Assembly (NCBI RefSeq): GCF_031010175.1
Contig: NZ_JAUAMB010000045.1
Coordinates: 1 to 34,956 of the forward strand
Length of the DNA: 34,956 nt
Direction: 5' to 3'
DNA from: Halomonas sp. SpR1
Lineage (GTDB): Bacteria; Pseudomonadota; Gammaproteobacteria; Pseudomonadales; Halomonadaceae
The first letter of the stretch is position 1, and each line of letters starts with the position of its first letter. Both the position numbers and the translations under genes were made by a program. Below the pieces are notes generated by a model, which had not been told where the DNA came from, searched no databases, and was given only the letters and a program-made list of their open reading frames with translations. Shown in pieces: positions 1 to 7,352 of the stretch.

Positions 1-87
1 AACCAAGGGGTCTCCCCATGGAGAGTATCGGGGCGCCGACCGGCGGAAGGCCGCCCCCCGGAGCGCCGGCCGGATCATCGTCAGGCA
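1..87 (+). rRNA. rrf: 5S rRNA, 3' part, with a ~46-nt GC-rich insertion
   Basis: The window opens inside a 5S-like gene. Positions 3-21 form the helix IV hairpin (GGGG-TCT-CCCC core, extended by CC/GG pairs), followed by the loop E strand AGAGTA at 22-27. The usual end of a gammaproteobacterial 5S, TCATCGTCAGGC, appears at 75-86. In ordinary 5S genes only about two bases (GG) separate these blocks; here about 46 almost purely G/C bases (28-74) intervene. The insert can fold on itself: 36-45 pairs with 64-73, nine base pairs around one A-C mismatch. A rho-independent terminator follows directly. The 5' half lies outside the window, so closure of helix I cannot be checked. It could be a functional expanded 5S or a decayed copy. 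Confidence 0.7.
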
Positions 88-96
88 CTTATTATG

Positions 97-136
97 AAAA
101 ATCCCCCAGGGCTGAGGCCTTGGGGGATTTTTTTTG
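97..136 (+). terminator. Terminator of the upstream rRNA operon
   Basis: A strong hairpin (AATCCCCCA at 100-108, and TGGGGGATT at 121-129, closed inside by AGG/CCT) is followed by a run of eight T. It sits about ten bases after the 5S 3' end and ends the rRNA operon entering from the left. Confidence 0.85.
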
Positions 137-194
137 CGTGAGGGGGGCTGGTAAATCGTAAGTGGTGAATCGTGAGTAGAAAAGCCACACTCTG

Positions 195-287
195 ACCACT
201 CACCACTCACCACTCACCACTCACCACTCACCACTCACCACTCACCACTCACCACTCACCACTCACCACTCACCACTCACCACTCAC
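195..287 (+). repeat. Tandem repeat, 7-bp unit ACCACTC, about 13 copies
   Basis: Thirteen nearly uninterrupted copies of the heptamer ACCACTC fill this stretch. Just upstream (161-177) the sequence GTGGTGA and GTGAGT is the reverse complement of the repeat and could pair with it. The array ends about 45 bp before the ribosome binding site of dgt, so it lies in the probable promoter or leader region of that gene. The rest of the stretch between the 5S terminator and dgt shows no ORF or clear promoter hexamers. Confidence 0.95.
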
Positions 288-346
288 ACTAACGTGCGGT
301 TTTCTGGTGTTTTATGTCAGAATGCACTCCTCAAGGAGGAATGCCC

Positions 347-1678
347 ATGACTCAGATGCGCTGGGAACAGCTATTATCCCCACGTCGTCTCCACGATCAA
401 CGTTCAACAAGTACCCGTGAAATCGGCCGTAGCCCATTTCATAAGGATCACGACCGAATAGTTTTCTCAGGTTCGTTTAGACGCCTTGGGCGCAAGACCC
501 AGGTGCATCCGCTGACCGAAAACGATCATATCCATACTCGCCTAACTCACTCACTAGAAGTTGGCTGTGTAGGTCGTTCCTTGGGCATGATCGTGGGTGA
601 GTTGCTGCGCGATCGCCTGCCTGAATGGATTACTCCTGCTGACCTTGGCGTCATTGTCCAGACAGCGTGCCTTGGGCATGACATTGGGAATCCGCCTTTT
701 GGCCATGCGGGTGAGTATGCAATCCGTGATTGGTTTCAGCGCGCTCAAAGCAGTGGTCTGTTAGAAGGTCTGTCAGACGCTGAGCGCGAAGATCTATTGA
801 CCTACGAGGGTAACGCCCAGGGGTTTCGGGTGATTACCCAGATAGAATATAACCAGTTTAATGGCGGAATGCGGCTTTCTGCGGCCACGCTGGGTGCATT
901 ACTGAAATATCCTTGGACGGTTCGTTATGGTGGGCGAGCGGGCAAGTTTGGCGCATATCAGTCGGAGCAGGCGCTGCTCAAAGAGGTGGCTGAAGCGGTT
1001 GGGCTGTTGCCCCAAGGCGAACAGCGCTGGTGTCGCCACCCATTGGCTTGGTTAGTCGAGGCGGCAGATGATATCTGCTACGCCCTGCTAGATCTGGAGG
1101 ATGGGTTGGAGATGGGCATCCTGCGCTATGAAGAGGTTGTCGAAATATTGCGCCAGATTGCCGGGGAATTTCCGCCCGAGTATGCCGACATGCAGGCCCG
1201 TAACGTGTCCCAGCGTCGCCGTATTGCCCTGCTGCGGGGCGCTGCTATGGAGCGTGCGGTCAATGAAGTAGGCACGGTGTTTGTGCAGCATGAGCAGTCT
1301 CTGCTGAGCGGCACGCTTAGTGATGACCTGCTGGAGTTGTGCCACCCCGACCTGGGTTGGGGCGTGCAGGCGGCGAAACAGTTGGCTCGAGAGCGTATTT
1401 TTCAGAATGAGCGCAAGGCAAAACTAGAGATTGGCGCCTATACGACGCTGGGTATTCTGCTGGAAGCCTTTATTGGTGCTGCACATGAGCTTCATCACAC
1501 AGGGCACTCATCGTTTAAACACCAGCGTGTGCTGGCTCTGATTGGCGAGAATACGCCGCTGCCTTCATGGCCGCTCTACGATAGCTATCGGCGGATGCTG
1601 GACTTTATTGGTGGGATGACCGACCACTATGCGGTGGATTTGGCCCAGGAGATGGGGGGGCGACTACGGGGGGATTAA
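347..1678 (+). CDS. dgt: Deoxyguanosinetriphosphate triphosphohydrolase (dGTPase family)
   Basis: Predicted HD-domain enzyme that hydrolyses dGTP (or other dNTPs) to the nucleoside plus triphosphate, trimming the dNTP pool in the cytoplasm. The HD metal site is visible: HxHTRxTHSLEV at residues 61-72 (H68) and LGHDIGNPPFGH at 109-120 (H111, D112), preceded by the FRRLGRKTQVHP segment of the family. The length of 443 residues suits the shorter proteobacterial dGTPases rather than the 505-residue E. coli Dgt. The start at 347 is chosen because AAGGAGG (333-339) lies 7 bases ahead; an in-frame ATG at 314 has no such site. It is convergent with the NERD gene, only 8 bp between the stop codons. 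A 7-bp tandem repeat array lies in its upstream region. Confidence 0.93.
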   Translation: MTQMRWEQLLSPRRLHDQRSTSTREIGRSPFHKDHDRIVFSGSFRRLGRKTQVHPLTENDHIHTRLTHSLEVGCVGRSLGMIVGELLRDRLPEWITPADLGVIVQTACLGHDIGNPPFGHAGEYAIRDWFQRAQSSGLLEGLSDAEREDLLTYEGNAQGFRVITQIEYNQFNGGMRLSAATLGALLKYPWTVRYGGRAGKFGAYQSEQALLKEVAEAVGLLPQGEQRWCRHPLAWLVEAADDICYALLDLEDGLEMGILRYEEVVEILRQIAGEFPPEYADMQARNVSQRRRIALLRGAAMERAVNEVGTVFVQHEQSLLSGTLSDDLLELCHPDLGWGVQAAKQLARERIFQNERKAKLEIGAYTTLGILLEAFIGAAHELHHTGHSSFKHQRVLALIGENTPLPSWPLYDSYRRMLDFIGGMTDHYAVDLAQEMGGRLRGD

Positions 1679-1686
1679 GACGGCAT

Positions 1687-2595
1687 TTAAACGGAAGGTT
1701 GGCTCAGGTGCTTAAGCTCCATCAATTGAGCCCGCTCAAGTAGAACATGAATGACCTTGTCATGGATGGCGTCATTGAGTTCGCCTGGCGTTAGCTCGGT
1801 TAATTGCTTGGCAAGGGTATCACCGCTGACCACCAGAATATCCGGAGCGGCTTCGCTATTATCTATTGTCCAACCCGGTAGCACCAGTACGCCTCTTACG
1901 GGCACGGGCACGCCGCAGCGACGCTCTAGCCAGTGAGTCAGCCAGCTTACCCCTTGGCGTGTTTTATGCAGTGGGCGACGCTCTTGCCAGTGTGGAAAGC
2001 GTAGCCGCTCGTGCTCCACCGCGACTGTGTTGAGCTCATTGCCATCGCTGCCGATGGCGAGTGTTCTTGCCCGCGTCTCGACCACAAACACCCCGTGGGG
2101 CGTGACTACAACGTGGTCCATCGTGAAGCTATCGGTGGGCACATCATGAAATACATAGTAAGGGTGGGCGTCAGGGCGGACTAGGCGCTCCAGCTCTTGA
2201 CCAACGGCGAGATCGCAGGCCAAGCCTAGTTTTAAGCGCCGAATACGCTGATAGTCGCGTACCAACAGTAATGAAAATGTCAGCACAAGTAGGGTGCTGA
2301 GCAGGCCATAGAGCGCCCATTCGACCCAGTCTTGTCGTTCGACAAACAACATGCGCCCCATCCCATAAACAAGCGGGGCGAGGCTGATAATGGGCCCTAA
2401 TGCGCCATGTAAGAATAGGCTGGAAAACGCTTTATCAAGGCGATGCCGCAGCGCTTGGCCCGGTTCATGAAGGGGGGCGCTGAAGGGGGAGTGAACGCGA
2501 GCATCGTGCAGGCTGCGCAGCGCAAGGACAATACTGGCCATTGCTGCCATGGGGAATAAAAAGATCAGGGGTAGCACGTATTCCAGCCAAGCCAT
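1687..2595 (-). CDS. NERD-domain membrane protein
   Basis: Predicted membrane-anchored protein with a nuclease-related domain (NERD); the actual activity is unknown. An N-terminal hydrophobic segment (about residues 5-25) and two more around 60-80 and 88-112 would anchor it. The NERD-type core follows at about 155-180, with MDHVVVTPHGVFVVETRAR resembling the family's conserved aspartate and E-x-K-like strand (here ETR rather than the common EVK). AAGG lies 7 bases before the ATG. It is the last of three same-strand genes (HAD phosphatase, YciH-like, NERD) with a 57-bp gap to the YciH gene, so co-transcription is likely but not certain. Confidence 0.8.
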   Translation of the reverse strand: MAWLEYVLPLIFLFPMAAMASIVLALRSLHDARVHSPFSAPLHEPGQALRHRLDKAFSSLFLHGALGPIISLAPLVYGMGRMLFVERQDWVEWALYGLLSTLLVLTFSLLLVRDYQRIRRLKLGLACDLAVGQELERLVRPDAHPYYVFHDVPTDSFTMDHVVVTPHGVFVVETRARTLAIGSDGNELNTVAVEHERLRFPHWQERRPLHKTRQGVSWLTHWLERRCGVPVPVRGVLVLPGWTIDNSEAAPDILVVSGDTLAKQLTELTPGELNDAIHDKVIHVLLERAQLMELKHLSQPSV

Positions 2596-2652
2596 TGCAG
2601 TGCCTTGCTTTGTAGTGACTTACCTGATGATAAGTCATAGTGGTGTAGAGGC

Positions 2653-3027
2653 CTAACCTCCAGCGAGTTTAACCTGGTAGCCGAGCGCGCTTAACTCTTG
2701 ACGCAGGGTATCGCGGTGGTCGCCTTGGATTTCAATGATACCCTCTTTTACTGCTCCCCCCGTTCCACAGCGCTTTTTAAGCGTTTTTGCCAGGCTTTTA
2801 AGCTCTTCGCTAGGCAGTGGAATGCCACTAACGGTGGTGACGCCTTTGCCTTTTCGGCCACTCGTTTCGCGGCGAATGCGTACCACGCCATCCAGTGCCG
2901 CCAGCCGCTGCTGTTCGCTCAGGTCTTCGCATTGGCATGCGTCGAGTGGTTCCCGGCAAGTGGGGCAGGTTTTGCCATGTTCGGTGGAGTAAACCAGTCC
3001 ACCGAGCTGGTCTCGTAAAGAGGCCAT
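2653..3027 (-). CDS. yciH: YciH/SUI1 (eIF1-like) translation factor
   Basis: 124-residue homolog of E. coli YciH, the bacterial relative of eukaryotic initiation factor eIF1/SUI1. Such proteins bind the small ribosomal subunit region and affect initiation fidelity, though the bacterial role is not settled. The N-terminus carries LVYSTEHGKTC, as in YciH, then a cysteine cluster CPTC...CQC that may bind zinc. The SUI1 core is visible: VRIRRETSGRKGKGVTTVSG, KKRCGTGGAVKEG and IIEIQGDHR. The start at 3027 is preferred because GGGAGG lies 6 bases ahead, and it overlaps the stop of the HAD gene in a TGATG arrangement, which suggests translational coupling. Confidence 0.9.
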   Translation of the reverse strand: MASLRDQLGGLVYSTEHGKTCPTCREPLDACQCEDLSEQQRLAALDGVVRIRRETSGRKGKGVTTVSGIPLPSEELKSLAKTLKKRCGTGGAVKEGIIEIQGDHRDTLRQELSALGYQVKLAGG

Positions 3028-3728
3028 CATCCTCCTCCCATTGAGTGTTGAGGCACAGGGGTTTGCCAATACTCACGCGTGAGCCGCTCCACCACAGCGG
3101 GTAGCTGATACATATTGCTGATCATGATAGCGTTTTCAGGCGTTGTCTCGGCATCGGGGAAACGGTTTAAGTGGATCACCGTCATCCCCGCCTGAAGCGC
3201 TGCGCGAACACCTACCAAGGCATCGTCTATGGCAATACAGTCATGGGCTGAATAGCCCATGATACTCGCTGCGTGCAGATGTAGACAGGGCTCGGGCTTC
3301 CAGCAATTGGCGGTATAGCCACTGAAAAAACGCTTACCGAAGTAGCGGCTAAGCCCGGTCGCTTCTAAAGCCGTGTGAATTTTGCTTTCAGGACCATTAG
3401 AAACCACCGCACTGGGATAAGCCGACAAGGTATCCAGCGCTTCTTGGGCGCCGGGTATGGTCGTCAGTTCTTGACCAAGCCGGGTGGCTAGATTGGCTCG
3501 CATAGAGGCTTCCATGCGGTCAAGCTGGGCAGGGTCGACCTCACCATAGCGCTGTTGTAGTTCAGCAACGATACGTCGAAAGCGCGCTCCACGAAATTCG
3601 CCAAGATAGTCAGTAGCAGCGAAAGGTAGGCCTACTGAATTAAGCCCGGCAGCCATCTCTTCGGCCAGAAGCGGTTCGCTATCGACAAGAGTGCCATCAC
3701 AGTCAAACAGCAAAAGTGGGAGCGGCAT
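3027..3728 (-). CDS. HAD-IA family phosphatase, YieH-like
   Basis: 233-residue cytoplasmic phosphatase of the haloacid dehalogenase superfamily, subfamily IA. Motif I FDCDGTLVDSE carries the nucleophilic aspartate; motif II VVSNGPESK and the lysine region FSGYTANCWKPEP are followed by motif III CIAIDDALVGVRAA. The VSNGP and FSGY...WKPxP signatures resemble E. coli YieH, a 6-phosphogluconate phosphatase, but the substrate here cannot be fixed from sequence. The ATG at 3728 has AAGGAA five bases ahead; an upstream in-frame ATG would add nine residues without a good site. First gene of the HAD-yciH-NERD run. Confidence 0.87.
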   Translation of the reverse strand: MPLPLLLFDCDGTLVDSEPLLAEEMAAGLNSVGLPFAATDYLGEFRGARFRRIVAELQQRYGEVDPAQLDRMEASMRANLATRLGQELTTIPGAQEALDTLSAYPSAVVSNGPESKIHTALEATGLSRYFGKRFFSGYTANCWKPEPCLHLHAASIMGYSAHDCIAIDDALVGVRAALQAGMTVIHLNRFPDAETTPENAIMISNMYQLPAVVERLTREYWQTPVPQHSMGGG

Positions 3729-4014
3729 TGTGGTTCCTTGCAGCGGCTTATGCACTGCCAGTGTTAGTTGAAGCCATCCATACTGCTATTGAACGGGATT
3801 TTACGTCATTTGTGAACACTGTTTTGTTATTTTTTGCTTGCCTGAACGCGACTCTTGGGCCAGCTTAAACGGCTACACTCATTTTTCTGGCTTCTGTTGT
3901 AAGCCATCTAGCGTCAGTTGGTGCAGTCGTGCAAGCGTTGGAAATGGTCAAGCTGCGCCGAAGAGATGGTAGGGATACACTATCTAGTCGTAAACACAAC
4001 ATGGAGAATGCCTA

Positions 4015-4440
4015 ATGCGATTAACCCCTTGGATGCTACCTTTTGCGCTCAGCGCTGCTTTGCTAACGACGACAGGCTATGTTTTGGCTGATAGCCATGA
4101 GTCAGAGGATGAGCAGCATGAGCCTCTGGATGATGCAGCACTTGAAGAGGAGTACGGTATTAAAGCGGGGTCGGTGAAACGCGACGAAGATATGTCATCC
4201 AGCGATTCCGATGACACTGACGAACAGGCTCGCGCCCGTGAAGAGGAGGAGGAAGAAGAGAAAAATGAAGGAGTAGCCACCAGCGAGGGCGAGGCCGACG
4301 TAGAGCTAGAGCCTGGCAAGAGTGAAGAGCGAAACCCCGAAGCTGGTACGGGTGGCACCGGCAGCCCGGAAGACGCTATTCATAGCAGCGAAGAGGAAAA
4401 TAGCGAAGATGGCGAAGATGGCACCGACGATAATGAGTAA
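4015..4440 (+). CDS. Very acidic exported protein of unknown function
   Basis: Not recognised as a known family. The first ~26 residues form a typical signal peptide (positively charged start, hydrophobic core FALSAALLTTTGYVLA, likely cleavage before DSHE). The remaining ~115 residues are about 40 percent Asp and Glu, with seven consecutive Glu and many Ser, Gly and Asn, and almost no hydrophobic residues. It is therefore probably disordered and exported to the periplasm. Such composition suits a halophile's envelope or a divalent-cation-binding protein, but no function can be assigned. GGAG lies about ten bases ahead of the ATG. It is convergent with the next gene, 16 bp between stops. Confidence 0.7.
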   Translation: MRLTPWMLPFALSAALLTTTGYVLADSHESEDEQHEPLDDAALEEEYGIKAGSVKRDEDMSSSDSDDTDEQARAREEEEEEEKNEGVATSEGEADVELEPGKSEERNPEAGTGGTGSPEDAIHSSEEENSEDGEDGTDDNE

Positions 4441-4456
4441 CGTCAGTGCCTAAATA

Positions 4457-4804
4457 TTACTTGGCGAGCCGCCGCGAGTTAGCGCTACTACGCTGATGAT
4501 AAGGCTTCATTGTGCGCTGGCTGGTAACCCACCATGGGGCCTGCCTGCCGCTCATTGAATTGAGCAGTGCTTTTTGCATAACGAGGCCAGCTTCCATACT
4601 GGCCTCGAGTTTTTCAGTGACCATGCGCTGATTTTCTTGCATCATTTTAGGACTGAAAAATGGCTGTGTTTGCCATAAATGGTTTCGCATAGCGATCGTC
4701 GACAAAGACGTTGACCATAGTTCAAAGGCCATGATGCCAACTTTCCATATATCGAACATCGCCACCGGGTTAGTGGGCATGAAGAGGGGAGTCGTCGATT
4801 TCAT
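4457..4804 (-). CDS. Small hypothetical protein, helical
   Basis: 115-residue protein not firmly recognised. Residues 15-45 are amphipathic or hydrophobic; a segment ENQRMVTEKLEASMEAGLVMQKAL looks like a long helix, and the C-terminus is basic (MKPYHQRSSANSRRLAK). The ENxRMVxEK...KPYxxRxxANxRRL layout resembles short alphaproteobacterial proteins often mislabelled antifreeze protein, and loosely resembles phasin-like granule proteins; both are weak, memory-based similarities. AAGGAGG lies 11 bases before the ATG, slightly far. No operon partner: the upstream neighbour on this strand is fba, which ends in a terminator. Confidence 0.6.
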   Translation of the reverse strand: MKSTTPLFMPTNPVAMFDIWKVGIMAFELWSTSLSTIAMRNHLWQTQPFFSPKMMQENQRMVTEKLEASMEAGLVMQKALLNSMSGRQAPWWVTSQRTMKPYHQRSSANSRRLAK

Positions 4805-4900
4805 AAGCGTTGGGGCCTCCTTGCTGAAATACGAAACGTCGTTATCTCATCACTAGTGTTAGCGTATCAATGCTGCATTGCAACATCTATTTTCTTAGCC

Positions 4901-4926
4901 AAAAAAAGACGACCCGGAGGTCGTCT
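4901..4926 (-). terminator. Rho-independent terminator after fba
   Basis: Perfect 8-bp stem (4907-4914 with 4919-4926, loop CGGA) followed on the minus strand by seven T. It lies 27 bp after the fba stop and closes the tkt-to-fba run. Confidence 0.9.
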
Positions 4927-4952
4927 CTTTCGAAAGTGCGTCTATGACGCGC

Positions 4953-6017
4953 TTATTTTACCTTGGGTGCCAGCTCGCCACGCTCATAGCGCAGGAACAT
5001 CTCCTCCAGGCTTATTGGCTTAATCTTACTGGCGTTGCCCGCCGTACCAAAGGCCTCATAGCGAGCGATACACAGATCGCGCATCGCGGTAACGGTCTCT
5101 TTCAAGAACTTACGCGGGTCGAATTCAGACGGGTGTTCAGCCAGGAAGCGACGCACTGCCCCGGTAGAGGCTAAACGCAGGTCGGTATCAATGTTGACCT
5201 TGCGTACGCCGTGCTTGATACCCTCAACGATCTCTTCGACGGGAACGCCGTAGGTTTCGGGGATCTCGCCGCCATACTGGTTAATCACTTCCAGCCACTC
5301 CTGAGGAACAGATGAGGAGCCGTGCATGACCAGATGGGTGTCCGGAATCCGCGCGTGGATCTCTTTAATACGCTGGATAGAGAGCGTGTCACCGGTCGGC
5401 GGCTTAGTAAATTTGTAAGCGCCGTGGCTGGTGCCAATGGCAATCGCCAGCGCATCCACGTGGGTGGCTTTAACAAATTCAGCAGCTTCTTCCGGGTCGG
5501 TAAGCAGTTGCTCCATATCCAGTTTGCCTTCTGCGCCGATGCCGTCTTCTTCACCGGCCATGCCGGTTTCCAGACTACCCAGGCAGCCCAGCTCGCCCTC
5601 GACGGAAACGCCACAGGCGTGCGCCATTTCCACTGCGCGACGAGTAACGTTGACGTTATAGTCGTAGTCGGTGGGCGTTTTGCCATCTTCCCCCAGCGAG
5701 CCATCCATCATCACGGAGGAGAAGCCGAGCTGAATAGAGCGCTGGCAGACCGCAGGACTGGTGCCGTGATCCTGGTGCATGACCACAGGGATATGCGGAA
5801 ACTCTTCCACGGCCGCCAAAATCAGATGGCGCAGGAAAGGCGCGCCCGCATACTTACGCGCGCCAGCAGACGCTTGGACAATGACCGGTGAGTCGGTGGC
5901 ATCTGCTGCCTCCATAATGGCGCGCATCTGCTCAAGGTTATTGACGTTAAACGCCGGAATGCCGTAACCGTATTCGGCGGCGTGGTCGAGCATTTGGCGC
6001 ATGCTGATCAGAGCCAT
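4953..6017 (-). CDS. fba: Class II fructose-1,6-bisphosphate aldolase
   Basis: 354-residue zinc-dependent aldolase that interconverts fructose 1,6-bisphosphate with dihydroxyacetone phosphate and glyceraldehyde 3-phosphate. Seen: the zinc-site strand VVMHQDHG (about residues 78-85), SVMMDGSL, the EGELG(C)LG segment, GTSHGAYKF, VMHGSSSVP and KVNIDTDLR near the C-terminus, all typical of the class II subtype also found in Calvin-cycle clusters. The ATG at 6017 gives MALISMRQ, the usual N-terminus; the ribosome binding site is weak. A longer in-frame start would add 23 atypical residues. It lies 80 bp after pgk and is the last gene of the run. Confidence 0.96.
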   Translation of the reverse strand: MALISMRQMLDHAAEYGYGIPAFNVNNLEQMRAIMEAADATDSPVIVQASAGARKYAGAPFLRHLILAAVEEFPHIPVVMHQDHGTSPAVCQRSIQLGFSSVMMDGSLGEDGKTPTDYDYNVNVTRRAVEMAHACGVSVEGELGCLGSLETGMAGEEDGIGAEGKLDMEQLLTDPEEAAEFVKATHVDALAIAIGTSHGAYKFTKPPTGDTLSIQRIKEIHARIPDTHLVMHGSSSVPQEWLEVINQYGGEIPETYGVPVEEIVEGIKHGVRKVNIDTDLRLASTGAVRRFLAEHPSEFDPRKFLKETVTAMRDLCIARYEAFGTAGNASKIKPISLEEMFLRYERGELAPKVK

Positions 6018-6097
6018 AAAATTATCGTACCTGTTTGCGTTGTAAATTGGGTTGTCTGAACGAGCACCATGAGCGCCCAGGTTCAAGTTGCTTTATG

Positions 6098-7279
6098 TTA
6101 GCTGCGCTTGGCAGCTGCTTCGAGTGCCGCAACGGCAGGCAACTGCTTGCCTTCGACATATTCAAGAAAGGCGCCGCCACCAGTAGAAATATATGAAACG
6201 CGATCCGCAATGGCATATTTATCAATGGCCGCTAAGGTGTCACCGCCACCAGCAATAGAGAAGCCTACGCTATCGGCGATGGCCTGGGCGATCACCTGGG
6301 TGCCTTTACCAAACTGATCGATTTCAAAGACACCGACGGGGCCGTTCCAGAGGATGGTACCAGCGTCTTTGAGCATGCTGGCCAAGTGGGCGGCGGTCTC
6401 TGGGCCGATATCCAGAATCATCTCGTTGTCAGCCACTTGATCGACCGGCTTGACCACCGCCTTGGCCGATTCCGAGAACTCGGTAGCCACGACAACGTCA
6501 GTGGGAAGTGGAATCGAGACTTTTTCCATCAGCGCTTTCGCTTGAGCGATCAAATCAGCTTCGTGGAGCGATTTGCCCACATTGTAGCCCGCGGCGGCAA
6601 TAAAGGTGTTGGCAATACCGCCGCCGACGATAAGCTGATCACATTTATCAGCCAGCGCGGTAAGTACATCCAGCTTGGTAGACACCTTCGAGCCACCGAC
6701 GATGGCAGCCATGGGCCGGGCTGGATGCGCCAGCGCTTTCTCAAGGGCATCGAGTTCCTGGGCAAGTAAAGGCCCGGCGCAGGCACTGGGGGCAAAACGC
6801 GCTACCCCATGGGTGGAGGCCTGGGCGCGGTGGGCGGTGCCAAACGCATCCATCACAAAAATATCGCACAGCGCGGCGTACTGTTTTGCCAGCTGCTCAT
6901 CGTCTTTTTTCTCGCCGCTATTAAAGCGCACGTTTTCCAGCAGTACCACGTCGCCATTGGCAAGATCCAGGGTTTCGCCGACTGTTTCACCGAGATAGGC
7001 TTTGACCAGCGGCACTGAGCGACCTAACAGTTTACCCAAATGTTCAGCCACCGGCGCGAGGGAAAACTCCTCGGCGGGTTCGCCTTCGGTGGGGCGGCCC
7101 AAATGGCTCATCAACATCACTTTGGCGCCAGCTTCCACGGCGGCCTGAATCGTCGGCAGCGCGGCCCGCAGTCGGGCGTCGCTGGAGACGCGGCCATGTT
7201 TGATGGGCACATTCAAATCTTCACGGATCAGCACGCGTTGCCCTTCGAGGGGAAGGTCAGTCATCTTTTTCACGTTCAT
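6098..7279 (-). CDS. pgk: Phosphoglycerate kinase
   Basis: 393-residue cytoplasmic kinase converting 1,3-bisphosphoglycerate plus ADP to 3-phosphoglycerate plus ATP. Diagnostic segments are present: VLIREDLNVP near the N-terminus, MLMSHLGRP, LLENVRFNSGEKKDD, DAFGTAHRAQAS, AIVGGSKVSTKL, WNGPVGVFE and the C-terminal GGGDTLAA followed by STGGGAFLE. The length is close to E. coli Pgk (387). GAGG lies about 11 bases before the ATG. Lies 73 bp after epd and 80 bp before fba, the same order as in Pseudomonas. Confidence 0.97.
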   Translation of the reverse strand: MNVKKMTDLPLEGQRVLIREDLNVPIKHGRVSSDARLRAALPTIQAAVEAGAKVMLMSHLGRPTEGEPAEEFSLAPVAEHLGKLLGRSVPLVKAYLGETVGETLDLANGDVVLLENVRFNSGEKKDDEQLAKQYAALCDIFVMDAFGTAHRAQASTHGVARFAPSACAGPLLAQELDALEKALAHPARPMAAIVGGSKVSTKLDVLTALADKCDQLIVGGGIANTFIAAAGYNVGKSLHEADLIAQAKALMEKVSIPLPTDVVVATEFSESAKAVVKPVDQVADNEMILDIGPETAAHLASMLKDAGTILWNGPVGVFEIDQFGKGTQVIAQAIADSVGFSIAGGGDTLAAIDKYAIADRVSYISTGGGAFLEYVEGKQLPAVAALEAAAKRS

Positions 7280-7352
7280 GTATGCGGTATCCTCGTGTGT
7301 ATGCCGTTGAACTCAATATAAACAGCTAATGTAAAAAACGACTGTCAACAGG

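Noticed and set aside
195..287. CRISPR array
   Set aside because: The repeat is an uninterrupted 7-bp unit with no spacers and no cas genes nearby.
5322..5891. 189-codon ORF opposite fba
   Set aside because: Lies wholly within the strongly conserved fba gene on the other strand; no family features, explained by codon bias.
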